Source of the DNA: Owenia fusiformis
Lineage: Eukaryota; Annelida; Polychaeta; Sabellida; Oweniidae
Direction of reading: 5' to 3'
Assembly: GCA_903813345.2 (NCBI GenBank)
Contig: CAIIXF020000004.1
Coordinates: 26,475,985-26,539,984, forward strand
DNA: 64,000 nt
The notes beneath the pieces are model-generated. The model did not search any database. It was not told the origin of the DNA and saw nothing but the letters and a program-made list of their open reading frames with translations. A program made the translations under genes and the position numbers. Positions 21,913 to 33,532 of this stretch are shown in pieces; positions within the stretch are counted from its first letter, which is position 1, and each line of letters starts with the position of its first letter.

Positions 21913-22741
21913 GCCATTCAAAATTAATTATATTTGTTCTGATAAAGAGCCTTATATTAAAAACTACAAAATCTTTAATTATGTTAACGGGTTTGATATG
22001 CTATTCAGTAGTGAAAATACTATAACACATACTGACAAATCAAGTGACACACCTCTAGAGTTCAGATAACCTTGTTAATGAAGACAACATACTGAATCTT
22101 AAATACATCATTTTTAATCAATCTCGGAACTCATTTCTCTTCAATATGATCTAAGAACACAATTTTAAAGTTCTATTTGACATTTAATTAAAAGCACAGA
22201 GTACATGGAAACATTTTCTTTATTTTCTGAAAACATAGAAGGTAAGCAACATAAATCATACAAAAAACTTTGAATGGCCTAAGAGTTTTCCTACGTAAGG
22301 AATAATTAGAAATTACTCAGCAATCCTTTGAGTGTCATGTCATTTACATGATGTTACATTCTATTTTATGAAATATCAGAGCATTGTGAAAGACGATTTC
22401 TCTGGATTATTTGTGTCTCAAATATGGGCGCTACATATTGGCAAATAACTTTAAAATTCACATTACGGATATTAGTTTCAATACAACGGGCAATGGGCAT
22501 TTATCAAAGTGAGCCTATAACTCTAGAATATGGTTAACATGTTTAGAAAACTGGCAAGAAACAATTGAAATAAGAAAATCCATTTTCATTGAAGTGCCCT
22601 AATGTGCATTTAATTGCAATCATTTTCTAATAATTGCCCATGGGCATTTAAAAAAAATATTCAGCTCCTAACTATTTAACATGCTTAGAATTGGAAGAGC
22701 CTCAAAGAGGAACAAGAACATTCATTTTTGAAGAAAGAAAA
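21913..22741. other. no gene seen
   Basis: AT-rich. Two similar words, AATGGGCATTTATCAA and CATGGGCATTTAAAAA, suggest an old repeat. It could be intron or 3' flank of the CARF-like gene. Confidence 0.35.
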
Positions 22742-23245
22742 TTCAGGGTCTTAGTTTTATAACGTGGGGGGTCTTAGTTTTATAACAGGGTCTTAGTTTT
22801 ATTACGTGGGGGGTCTTAGTTTTATAACAGGGTCTTAGTTTTATAACGTGGGGGGTCTTAGTTTTATAACGTGGGGGGTCTTAGTTTTATAACAGGGTCT
22901 TAGTTTTATTTCGTGGGGGGTCTTAGTTTTATAACAGGGTCTTAGTTTTATTACGTGGGGGGTCTTAGTTTTATAACAGGGTCTTAGTTTTATAACGTGG
23001 GGGGTCTTAGTTTTATAACAGGGTCTTAGTTTTATTACGTGGGGTGTCTTAGTTTTATAACAGGGTCTTAGTTTTATAACGTGGGGGGTCTTAGTTTTAT
23101 AACAGGGTCTTAGTTTTATTTCGTGGGGGGTCTTAGTTTTATAACAGGGTCTTAGTTTTATAACATGGGGGGTCTTAGTTTTATAACAGGGTCTTAGTTT
23201 TATAATGTGGGGGGTCTTAGTTTTGTAGGTCTTAGTTTTGTAGAC
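22742..23245. repeat. 43-bp G-rich minisatellite
   Basis: Units alternate GTCTTAGTTTTATAACGTG+GGGGG and GTCTTAGTTTTATAACAGG+G, about 11-12 composite copies. The + strand carries G6 and G3 runs in every unit. The array ends about 60 bp beyond the donor site of the CARF-like exon at 23307, so it is probably intronic. Confidence 0.93.
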
Positions 23246-23306
23246 ACCCAATTAGAAACATCTTTATGGTTTGAGAGATTGACACATAAATCAATTGTAT
23301 ACTCAC

Positions 23307-24763
23307 AACACTTCCAATATCTGTAACATGACCCCTGTGACTTCCGTTGTCAGGTATTTTCATCAAGAATACTTCCTCAGCTCCAGCTGCAGCCTTTGAG
23401 TCCTTTGTGGTCAATCCGAGGCGCAATGCCCTAGAAGCAATTTTCTTATCCCCTTCAGAGGAAGACCTTGCCTAGTAACATAATGACCTTCTTATATCAG
23501 ATATGAAAATGTTAAAATACATATAATATAATTACATTTGCCTTCATTTAGTTTTTTACAAATACATTGAAAGTGCTGTTAAAGAGAGAATCAGATCTAG
23601 AGAGCAGTCAAGCAAAAAAGAACATATCAGTGTTTCTCGCGAATAGGCCCACGGGTGTTTATTTTGCATAGGGCGTTTATTTGAAAGAATTTTTAATTAA
23701 CGCCCATGGGCCTTTATAAAGAGGGAAAAAAACTTTTTCATACACACCTCTTTCAAATAAACGCCCATGGGCCTATTCGCGAGAAACTCCGGTACTAAAA
23801 TTATGAAAATACAATATATGGTTCCTTCAACTATTAAGATTGAAATTCCAGATGTTAAAAATAAACTCCCAGATCTTATACTAGTACATGTATTGTATTT
23901 CTCTGATGGCAAGGTCCATGCGCATGTATCTTACTGCTAGTATTGTCATGGTACATTCTATGTTCATTCATTTTTCACTGATGGACACAACAGAGTCACT
24001 ACTTCTCAACTCAGATTACATTAAATTCCCTGATATTTCCAGACAATTATAAACATTATGTTCATTCATATCTGCATCATATAAGGAATACAATGCGAAC
24101 TATATGTCAAATAGAATATATTATATACTGTACTTACTTTGTACTGTGGGAATCTAAGAACTCTGTCGATGAAAATTTGTGCAGGACAATTCACTTTCTT
24201 GGTATCCTGCACCAGTGTCTTCTTCCTTAACCTTGAAAAAGTGTGATCTTTATCCTGAAAGTATATGGAACAGCATATTGACAAAGAATGTATTTCAGCT
24301 ACAGTATATAATGTGTGATTATTTTATGCTGTTTACAGGTCCCAAGGTGCACAGATAAACATAAGAATATTAGCAATATTTCTCAAGGAATAATTGTAAT
24401 GAAGATGAGTCTGTGGTATATTACAGGGGCACTAAATGATGGAGTAATGGAGTATTAAGTTTTGATCCATGTTTGACGGGTTCCCTGCAGCAAATAGTAT
24501 ATTTCCGTTCCAGCGTTTAATAAAATAAAATTAATCCTCCAGTCTAATTCATTAGTACATATACATGCCTTTAAGCTACACTTACACATTTGGCATCATT
24601 GGCCAATTTCCTTTTCTCCTTCTGTGGCTTATCTTTATCCTTGCCTCTGTGACAAGCATACTGTTTTTTACCAAGGATGAAAAAGGGTACACCATCAAAG
24701 GGAATTTTGATACCATCTTCTGCTTGCTTCCGCCACTGAACTTGGGTGGTCATCTTAACACCA
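23307..24763 (-). CDS. CARF/ALS2CR8-domain-like protein, three internal exons
   Basis: Exons at 24763-24586, 24254-24138 and 23471-23307 have GT-AG borders and stay in one frame: AKC joins DKDHTFSR, and FPQYK joins ARSSSEGDKK. The first exon gives GIKIPFDGVPFFILGKKQYAC and a Lys-rich KDKDKPQKEKRK. The second gives TKKVNCPAQIFIDRVLRFPQYK, close to the KK(x)CPAKI...(F/Y)PxYK block I associate with the ALS2CR8/CARF domain of calcium-responsive transcription factor. The third (AALRLGL-like helix, EEVFLMKIPDNGSHRGH) continues it. Such proteins act as nuclear transcription factors. Start and end exons were not found. Family recall is from memory and moderate. Confidence 0.6.
23576..23787. mobile_element. 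short MITE in CARF-like intron, beside a TTAA-element end
   Basis: TTTCTCGCGAATAGGCCCAC at 23633 and its reverse complement ending at 23787 bound a 155-bp inverted-repeat element, with AAATAAACGCCCATGGGCC inside the right arm. Just left, at 23579-23610, a single end of the TTAA family (AGAGAGAATCAGATCTAG) is present without its partner. Related CGCCCATGGGCC sequence occurs near 27310 and 53785. Confidence 0.6.
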
Positions 24764-25510
24764 CTAAGAAATTCAGGAGCAGTTAAGCCTTTAAATACAT
24801 AGCATTTAAAAGTTATCAAAATTGATACCAATTTGCTTTGACCACCCATGGATATGAATATGCAATGTATTAGTGAATAAATGACATCACGGGTTTTTTA
24901 AATCCTACTTAAAACTTTGTGAGTGCATGGCTTTCAAAAACAAAATCATGATCATCCAGATTCGGAAGTCGTACAAGCCCTACATAACACACTAAATGAA
25001 AAGGGAAATACACATCTCAATCTAGTTCAACAAGTTAAATACCACGGCTTTCATTTATTAATTTGAATTTTCTTGTTGCCGTGATTGGGTTTAACTTCCG
25101 TGCTATGCTTTCATTGGTCGCAAATTTTCAATATCAGTTACTAATTGAATGTGCATGACATTTTTGGTGCCGTCATTACGACAGCATTAATTTTTTTGCG
25201 GTAATGGCAAAATAGACACGTACATGTACGTTAAACCTAGGGCGGGCCACAAGAAGAGTGAGTCGGTGAGATGAGTGAGGGAGAGATTGAAAAGTGAGTG
25301 AGTCATGGGTGTACACATGCTACCTGGCACAACCATCACTATTTTATAACATGTTTTTAAGTAACGCAAGGATGCTGCCATGACCGTGGTAATGTTATCG
25401 TGAAAGCTTTATGTGCCATTTATAAATTATTTTTTGTTGTTGAAAATTTGGTTGTATTTGGAGCATATTTGCAATTGTCTGGCACGCCTGTGCACACAAG
25501 GTGTACCGGT
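24764..25510. other. presumed intron or 5' flank of the CARF-like gene
   Basis: No further exon was recognised upstream on the - strand. A short GTGAGTGAG-type microrepeat lies at 25255-25310. Confidence 0.35.
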
Positions 25511-25765
25511 CACTATGGCGGATCCGTGGGGGGGCCCATGGGGCCCAGCCCCCCCCCCCCCTAAGGTTGGCCCAGAAAAAAAAAGTGGGCCCTAAAAAAT
25601 TTTAGTCCAAAAAAGGCCTTAAGGCCCCAAAAAGTGGGCCTTTTGGTCATAATTGGGCCTTATAAGGCCTTATTTTTTTAATTTTAGGCCAAATTTTGAA
25701 GAAAATGGGCCTCAAATTTTCAAAATTTGGGCCCACTTTTCGGTTTTAGGGGCCCAAAATTTAGT
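25511..25765. mobile_element. truncated hAT-like G-rich repeat
   Basis: CACTATGGCGGATCC followed by GGGGGGG, GGGCCC and long runs of GGCC/AAAA words resembles the element at 17758-18095 in reverse order. The other terminus is missing. Non-coding. Confidence 0.5.
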
Positions 25766-26385
25766 AATTGAGTAAGTGAGTGACTGATAGGCTAGACTAG
25801 CCTAGACCTAGCTAAGTACCTGTAGTGTAAGCATCATAGGCCAAGGGTAAAGTAATAGTAAGCCGTATATAGAAGAGACAGGTGAACAACTCTGACTTAG
25901 ACCACTTGTTAAGATGGAGATTTCAACAATATTTAGTGTATTATTTTCAAAAAGCCATGAGGAGTTGATAGAAAATTGATAGATTGTAGCTCTTACCTAA
26001 GATTGAAACTCAGTCAGATGATATAGAGTGAATAATGCTGTCTAAAAGAGAGAATTTCTGAAAACCTGCAATTGCTTGGCAGGTTCATTAGTAAACAAGT
26101 GATCTGATTGGTCACTGCTGACCTCCCTGACCTCCGCCAGTGACAATCAGTTTCAGCTTGCCAGGCAATTGCAGATATCCATAGTTGTTGTTTTATATGC
26201 AGTATTATATGCAGTTTTTAGATAAAGATTTGGAAAAACAATGATATAAGTTTGAAAAACACTTTGAAGAAGATTTTGGAGAGATTTGGGAATACAATTT
26301 GATACCACTGTAAGGAGGACTAGAGTCCATTTCACTGCTTCATTTCGTCAGTAGAACGGCAAAAATAAGAAATTGGGAGACCATT
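25766..26385. other. no gene seen
   Basis: AT-rich, with an inverted pair CAATTGCTTGGCAGG / GCTTGCCAGGCAATTG at 26069 and 26155 forming a roughly 100-bp hairpin. Confidence 0.4.
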
Positions 26386-26905
26386 GTGCAATAATATATG
26401 GAAAAGTATATTCATAATGTACATGAATGACATTTGTTACAGTCTGTTACAGTGCTTCAAAGGCAAGCAGTTGAACCTGAAAATTAAGAAATCTATAGAC
26501 CATTGTGCCATAATAATAATATATAGAAAAATATATTCATATTGCACACGAATGACATTTGTATATTTCAGATTATTCAGTGTTTAGTGCAATAAGCCTG
26601 TGCCCTCTTGTAATTTGAGGTCTGTCCACCATGTTATTTTTTTGAGAATTAACATGGTAGAGAAGCATCAAAATATAAGAGGGACAGAGTTTATGAGCCT
26701 ATTTACAAGCTATCCAACATATACAAATGTCATTAGTGTGCAATATGAATATATTTTTCTATATATTATTGCACATTATTATTTAGATTTCTTATATTTC
26801 AGGTTTAACTGCTTGCCTTTAAAGCAGTGTAACAGACTGTAGTCTAATGTATATTTCAGATTTTTTCGTTTTTTCTGCAATAAGCCTGTGCCGTCTTGTA
26901 CGTAA
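26386..26905. repeat. composite inverted and direct repeat
   Basis: GAATGACATTTGTATA near 26551 pairs with TATACAAATGTCATT near 26719, and the arms continue outward through AATATATTCATATT, AGAAATCTA and GGCAAGCAGTTGAACC. In addition the block TTTCAGATTnTT...GCAATAAGCCTGTGCC is directly repeated at about 26565-26605 and 26850-26895. No coding frame. Confidence 0.6.
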
Positions 26906-26939
26906 TTTCAGCCGAAGTTAGTTAATACATATTTTACTA

Positions 26940-28119
26940 GGGGTCAACCCAGTTGTCCGAAACCCAGTTCTCCGAAACCCAGTTTTCCGAAACCCAGTTG
27001 TCCGAAACCCAGTTATCCGAAAATTAGAGGATCTTATTTGAAAAATACAATTTTTTTAAACGAATCTCGTTGTCGCAACCTCTGCGAATCACAACATAAC
27101 ATTGGAATAACGTTGACATCATTGCAAAATTAGGCTAAATATGCTAAGTCAAGAAGACGTTAATTGTTTAATGTTTAGCCTACGAAAGTTCATATACATG
27201 TGATATAGATGTTCAAACAAACAAAGTTAAATTATGTTATTCTCATTGTAAAATGGTGTTTACACAACATACATAGATAGGGGTCTACAATTTTTAAACC
27301 AATTTTCTTTATGGCCCATGGGCCTTTTTTGAGAGGGAACAACATTTTTCCAATGGGTGATGAGCGTTCATAAAAGGAAAAATAGCTTTCCCAAGCCAGT
27401 GGGCATTTATTTAGTAAGGTTGACATGTACATCTTTTGAAACCAAAACTTATTCTTCATTTACGTACTCTGTTCGAGAAATAGAGATTAAATTAAAAGGA
27501 TGAAGTGAGTATATGGCGAAAATGAAACTTCTTGAGAATGGGAGAACATCCATTTTGATACGAGGACAGCCTGCCTTCGTTTCCAGTTGATCCCAAGTGA
27601 TTAAGTTAAGAATGTTTTGTTCTTTTACGATTTGATAAAATACAGAGACTAAGAAATTAAATGCGACGAAATATTTTGACTGCGTAATATGTATACTGTT
27701 TTATTCTTAAAGTACTATATGCGTAAACTTATTTTATCTGTTTCAAAATGATTCATTTTATTTTGCCTATATAAAAGAGATTGAAGAAGATAAGATAAAC
27801 TGTTCCGTAATATATATTGTGTTTTGATAACCTTTTTTTAGAATCACAATGTAAAATAAATCCCCCGTTCCTGCCATTCTGGTAACGCGTGCAATGGATG
27901 CAATTCAAAGTGAGAGAGAGAGAGAGATCTATGAACATCAGAATGCGTCCATGCCATTAATTTGGCCAAATACATGGCATGAAACTGGCCTAAGCTTAGT
28001 ACATCTCCTCTTTCTCTGGTAAATTATGACTATATTTTTCGGAGTAATGGGTTTCGGACAAGTGGGTTTCGGAGAACTGGGTTTCGGACAACTGGGTTTC
28101 GGACAACTGGGGTGCACCC
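26940..28119. mobile_element. Mutator-like foldback element with 9-bp duplication
   Basis: ATTTTACTA flanks both sides (26931-26939, 28120-28128). Each end carries about 85 bp made of five tandem 17-bp units, CCCAGTTGTCCGAAA with variants, in inverted orientation. The left tip reads GGGGTCAACCC and the right tip GGGTGCACCC. The 1-kb interior shows no transposase frame. A perfect 9-bp duplication and long composite inverted repeats fit the Mutator superfamily or foldback elements. Confidence 0.8.
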
Positions 28120-28128
28120 ATTTTACTA

Positions 28129-30639
28129 CATACCAAATTTACTCCTGGTATGCACATTCGTCCACCTCGATAGGGTATTTTGCTTGTATATATCGAGGTA
28201 TTTTTGCTTGTATATATCGAGGTATTTTTCACATTCATCCAAACTTGCGAATTTGTGTATACCCGCCATATTTAGACAGACTTCCGGTACAAGTGCACTT
28301 GGATTTGCGCCCTCTATAATTTCAGATTTCCACGTCGTGCCTGAGATTTACTCGCGACCAAAGGCAAAACTGCCCTAATTCACGTCACCATACTAGTCAA
28401 TGGGCAAAAGGGCAAACGCCTGACTTTTTATCTCGAGTTATGGATTTATGTGGCCTCACTGGCCTATCTGAGGTTCTAAAGCTATGTCTAAGCTACATCT
28501 TGACACTAAACTCGATAGGGGCCAATCATCTACTTTTTGAAATAATTGGTCAATTGTGACACTACCCCCTCTCTCTGCAGACACAAATTGAAATTCACAA
28601 AAATGAAGGCAAAATTAATACGCCACTTGACTCGAAATTTTAATTTTTTTATGAGCTACTTCCGGGTTTTCCAAAGATGCGAGCGATTTCTGCACTTAAA
28701 TGTTCGTATCTTACGCATGTTAATCGAAGACTTTACTTGTCACAAGTTTGCTTTCCTTCTTTACTTTATTGATATTTGGAGTACTTTTTGGAAGCACTTT
28801 AATCATAGGAATGCTGGTGGACATTGATGAATACACACGTCGGAATACACGATTTAGAAACAAGGAGCGTTTAAAAGAATTCGCTCTAGCGAATAGTTTT
28901 ATAACCACGTTAATCTGTTTAGTTGGGAATTAAGTGAAGGTCGAAACGTTGAGCTTTGTTGGAAAATGATGAATTTTAGTAGACTGCTCCGAGTTGGAAG
29001 GGGTTTCAGATGTAGCGGCTTAAGTGTGTCGAAACAACATCATATGAAACAATTAGGTAAATCTTTTGTACCTCTGTAAAATACAAATCAACTATACAAA
29101 TCGACTGTAAATCGTGGGGTTGATTTTTCAAAATCAAATCACAGGAAGTTGTATCAAGTCCTTTTTGGGCCTAACAGAGCTTTTTGCCCTTCTCCACTCT
29201 CGGGTTTGTGTAAATAACCGTGTGGCCGGGTAACCGGGTACTTGACGTTCCTTGCAGGGTTACCAACTTTCAAAGTTGCACATTTGTAGACAAAGGAGCA
29301 GGAAGATTTAATCACACTTAGTATGTATCCAACAGACTGAGTATAATATTTGGTCTGTTATGATTGATATATTTCCTGTGGAAATCGCGGTGATATTTTT
29401 TGCACATAAATTTCTCGTTTATTACAAGAATGTTCACCTTGAAAATTGGTGAATATGAAGAGATGTTCATCTTAAACTAGAAGCAAAAATATTTGTATAA
29501 GGCGGGTACAAGTTGATATAAAATAATGAAATGTTCAGACTCACCAAACCTTCAGGATGTGTTCATAAGTAGATCGCGAAATCAATGTCAAGGACGTTTG
29601 AGTTCACGAGATCCAAACGAGATATGCAAATTTCTGAACTTTGACAACACATGACCATTTGATTACCTCGGCCTTCTTCATGAATATTTCCGCTCTATGT
29701 ACTATAAATGAAGAAAATTAATCGGGATAATGATAATAAATGACTAGATCTAATAAATTCCCGCACAAATGGAATTTATCAATACGCTTTCGTAATGTTG
29801 CTCCGTCCGCTCCACGTGTTATTTGTTTACAAATAGACTGACGTCACTGGCTAAATCTCGTTTATCGTGAGAATTGGCATTGCCAAAATGGCTTGACCTA
29901 ATCAATTTGGCTTCGCTACAAGAAGCGTCTGTACATTTTATCAATATCTTCAGTAAGAGGACAATATACGAAAAAATAATATTGTAAGTTCTTTATAAGG
30001 TAATCATTTTATCATTAAACAAACTTATTTGTAACATTTTTACAACACCACATTTTACAATAGGTGACTTACAGTCTGAATATTTATTCAGACGAAGGAT
30101 ACAGTCTACCCCCACACTCACTGGGGGGATGGACTCTTGTTCGCGTGTCTGTGTTTGTAGACTTCCCTTCAATATTTTTACGTTATCATTTTACCAAGAA
30201 CCTGTAAGAGACTGAATTTCGGAAGTCCTAGGTATTTATTTACACAGTTTACACGTACCATGACGTTAATTGCTTGATTAATTGTCTGAGTGATTGACAG
30301 GATATCGATGATTGTTTTCTATGATGGCGATTTCTACTAGATATTAAACAAATCTGGAAGATTTACGTACGCGTAAATTGAAACGTTATTTGCCGTTTTT
30401 ATCTGTTAGTTAGTATACGATTTACAATACAACGTTAGTTGCTTGATTTATTGCCTCACTGATTGACATTGTTTGTCGTTTTGAAGGTTGATTTATTGGT
30501 AAATAAATTTTGTTGCTTGTTTGTTTGTTCGCTTGATTGGTTGTGTCACTGGTACGTTGATTGGGATCTCAATTGGGTGTTTTGAGGAATAAAATGATAA
30601 AATGAAAAAATCAAATTCCTAACCCTGGTCTATTGTCAG
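28129..30639. other. no confident gene in 2.5 kb
   Basis: Two direct copies of CTTGTATATATCGAGGTA lie at about 28183-28228. A + strand hydrophobic frame at about 28721-28930 has no usable ATG and was not accepted. The rest is AT-rich spacer with nothing recognised. Confidence 0.4.
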
Positions 30640-30890
30640 ATTTGAACTTTTGAGAATTTCTAGATGATTTTGAAAAAGAGATTGGTCAATTTGAGGCAAG
30701 TTGACCTTTTTGACCTTTTTTGATCTTGGAAAGGTCAGTGAAGGTCAAATCTTAAATATAAAGTCATATTTGAACTTCTGAAAACTTGTAGATGATTTTG
30801 AAAAAAGTTGAAGTCAGTTCAAACAGTATTTGAAAAATGGAGACCATAACAATATGTCACCACTTTTTGGTGGTGACATAATAAAAACAG
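30640..30890 (+). repeat. interspersed repeat with TGACCTTT motifs and terminal hairpin
   Basis: TTGACCTTTTTGACC and AAGGTCAGTGAAGGTCAA words and two copies of TAGATGATTTTGAAAAA precede the hairpin GTCACCAC/GTGGTGAC at about 30858-30880. The same end occurs at about 3565-3590. Confidence 0.45.
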
Positions 30891-30997
30891 ATGATAATTT
30901 CAAAATAATAATAATAATTTATTTTTATGTGTAATCTAGTTGTTTACTGCAATTTAATATCAGTTATAAAAAATATTTAAGCATTGAACATACTGCA

Positions 30998-31290
30998 TCA
31001 TTTATAGACATCTACATTTAATATAGATGAAGTAAAAATTGACCTAAATTGACTATAAATGTATTTTTCTACAAAGCCATGGTATACATGTACATGATGT
31101 GTGTATAATTTGAGATTATCAATTGAGATCACATCAAAAGTAACAAAATGATTGAGTAGAATCCCATATGAAACCTGGTACACCTCTGTTAGTGGAACAC
31201 TTTTCAGAGTCCCAAGATCAACTGAATTAATGGTGAATGAAAGTGGAAAAACTCCCAAGTGAGACTTTTTAAAGGAATTAATTCTCATCC
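30998..31290 (-). CDS. possible terminal exon of an unidentified gene
   Basis: A 96-codon - strand frame starts just inside a good acceptor (TTATTCATTTTTTAG at about 31291-31305) and ends at a TGA at 30998. The peptide has regular hydrophobic strands (GVFPLSFTINSVDLG, YGILLNHFVTFDVISID) unlike random AT-rich translation, but I recognise no family. Its frame does not join in phase to the membrane-protein exon at 32826. It may be the end of a separate gene or chance. Confidence 0.22.
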
Positions 31291-31448
31291 TAAAAAATGA
31301 ATAAACTCATGTGGAAGTTATAGCATTATGAATTCATAAGACAAATTCAAATATGCCACTGCTGGCTACTGCTATATGATGAAAAGGCATTGGCTTTATA
31401 AAATGCTTACTTCAGTACTCTAATGCAATAAAACGCTTGAGTATATTA

Positions 31449-31610
31449 TACAGTGATCTCCCCAGGTTTTTTCTCAGGTGGGTGCAAAATTCTCATTTTC
31501 TCAAACTATGCCTATTTTTCATAATTCTCATTTTCAAGTGGGTACAAATGGATTTTCAGGTTGGTGCAACCCTATTTTCAAAATCTCAGGTGGGTGCTTC
31601 GCCAACTTGC
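31449..31610. repeat. degenerate CAGGTGGGTGC repeats
   Basis: TCTCAGGTGGGTGC, TTCAAGTGGGTAC, TTCAGGTTGGTGC and CTCAGGTGGGTGC occur within 140 bp, with CTCATTTTC spacers, next to GTGATCTCCCCAGG. This looks like an old interspersed repeat. Confidence 0.5.
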
Positions 31611-32115
31611 TTTAAAGCAGATATGAAATGGTATTTTTAACTTAGAAGAATCAATATAATTTTTTGATAAATGCATTTGGACAATTTTCACTTATTTCCT
31701 CTATTTTCACTTATCTCATGACAGAGTTTGTTTACTCAACCAGTTTATACCTGTGTTGTAGAACACTGTCTTTCTTTGTTGTGTTATCGGTGCATTTTCA
31801 CTCATTTGCTCTTCTACATGCAGAGTTTATTTGCTACAAGTTAGTTCATGTGGTAGTGGCATACTGTTATACTACACTGTCTTTCTTAATTGTGGCATCA
31901 GGAGAAGTTTCACTCCTATCCTGTATTTTCTCTTGCTTTGAGAACAAGTTTGATTTGTAAATCTGAGTCTAAATTGTGCCATCAGGAGGATTCTCTTGAT
32001 GGAGGAGAGGGAGTCCTGAATTGTCTGGGTCAGCTAGATATACTTGACCTGAAAATGATGAATGAACATCCACATTTTACCAGAAAAGCACAATAGTATT
32101 TAGGAAATTGATTAA

Positions 32116-32479
32116 AGAGAGAATCAGATCTAGCGAGCAGCCCAACAAAAAAATGTTTCAATTTTAGAATATTTTTGGCTCATGTCATCACCAAAGTGCA
32201 TACTTTTTTTCAGGAAAACTAATTAAAAGATATTTACAATAATTAATGTATTATTTTTCCATAAGAATTGTTACCATTCTTATTATTTGGGAGAATTTAT
32301 TTAAACATTTTTCACTCATTTCAAGTACACTTTGAATCCATTATAACTTTACCAATTTATAACATAGCTTGAATCTTTTGGGAGATATTGTATTTGAAAT
32401 TGTTAGGAATAGATTAGTAGGTCAATCAATTGTACACATTGCTTGTAATTTTTTCACCCCCATAGATCTGATTCTGCCT
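32116..32479. mobile_element. TTAA-flanked MITE, copy 2 (inverted)
   Basis: TTAA at 32112-32115 and 32480-32483 bounds a 364-bp element with ends AGAGAGAATCAGATCTAG and (reverse complement) AGGCAGAATCAGATCTA. It is the inverted relative of 2768-3141; both share the internal TTTTCCTGAAA/TTTCAGGAAAA and CTTTTGGGAGATATT blocks. Confidence 0.75.
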
Positions 32480-32825
32480 TTAAAACACGAAATCATAAGA
32501 AAACAAAGTAATTTGTATAAAACAAGTTGAACCATGAACTCAAGGAAAGGACACATTTGGGGTTGGGGTTAAAAGAAAAAACATCCAATGTTCAACGATG
32601 TCTCAGATCATAGTTTGAATGAAGGTACCCATTTTGGGTAATGGTGGAGTTGTTTTTAAAGATTACATCATAATTTGTACTGTCATGTTTTAGGTCAACA
32701 TAAAGATACTGGTGGAGCCTCTCTGTTTATATCTTCCAGGCAAACCATCATATCATGATCTTTATCCCAGCCCAAGACATATGGTTTGTACGTTATTTAT
32801 TTATAACTACTGTGTTAGAACTTAC

Positions 32826-33532
32826 CCTTAAGGTTTTCTGCAACTTCTGTTGTCCCTCTAACCTTCTTTGATGTCTGAATAACACAGACTGGGATGACCC
32901 CATCCTCTACATTTTGTTCTTCCTTTTGGGGCCTCTGGAAGTATCCTCTCAATCTGTTCCGGATGTTACACTTTTTCCAAATACACCATATGATTCCAAG
33001 TATGGCTAGTACACTCATAATTGTCAGCATGATAATTAAAAGGACATGTATGTTATGGGCATGGTCCTCATTCTCAGGTGTCGTTGTAGTAGTTGGTGTT
33101 ATAATTGTAGAGGTGACTGTTGTTGGAGTTTGTTCAAGACATTGGACGAGTTCTGGAAGGATCAAGACAAATATTGGAGATAATAAAGCAAATGGGTTTG
33201 TCTTCATCTTTGAGAGAGATATATAGAGTTTGAACATAGTTTAATTCACATTTTACAAATAGGACCTCTGCTTCAGATGGAATTTTCAAAATGGCCCCTC
33301 AATTCAAAATGGCTGCTATTTTTCATTTTAAATTTCCTTTTAAGACAAAAAATTGCATGACAGGATGCTAACCTGAGCAGTGTTTCATTGTCAAAGGGTT
33401 ATTTCGACATAATTCCTCAAAATGTGGGTGTGATTCTGTACAGATGTCCATGCAGGACTGCATATATGTGTTACTTCCCTGGCCAACTCGAGGGAACGTT
33501 TTCTCAAACTGTTTGCACTCTGCAGCTGACAT
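32826..33532 (-). CDS. single-pass membrane protein with Cys-rich ectodomain, two exons (partial)
   Basis: Exon 33532-33373 and exon 33152-32826 join in phase 1 (HCS to ELVQC) with strong acceptor tracts (TGTACTTTCAG, TTGATCCTTCCAG) and a donor AAGG|GTAAGT at 32825. The first exon has five Cys in about 50 residues (ECKQF, SCMDIC, ELCRN, KHC), a small Cys-rich module that could be a TNF-receptor-like repeat. The second has a Thr/Pro stalk (TPTTVTSTIITPTTTTT), a membrane segment (HVLLIIMLTIMSVLAILGIIW) shortened here by one boundary residue, a basic stop-transfer (KKCNIRNRLRGY) and an acidic cytoplasmic part. It is probably a cell-surface receptor. Signal-peptide and terminal exons were not found. 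The receptor family is uncertain. Confidence 0.55.

Noticed and set aside
22841-23251. 136-residue - strand open frame
   Set aside because: It is a translation of the 43-bp minisatellite (repeating KTKTPHVIKLRPCY), not a gene.
28721-28933. Hydrophobic 61-residue + strand frame
   Set aside because: It begins at a TTG, has no ATG or convincing acceptor upstream, and matches no family. Kept only as a note.
32826-33532. Firm assignment as a TNF-receptor family member
   Set aside because: The Cys spacing lacks the usual CxxC. Only a general receptor-like call is supported.
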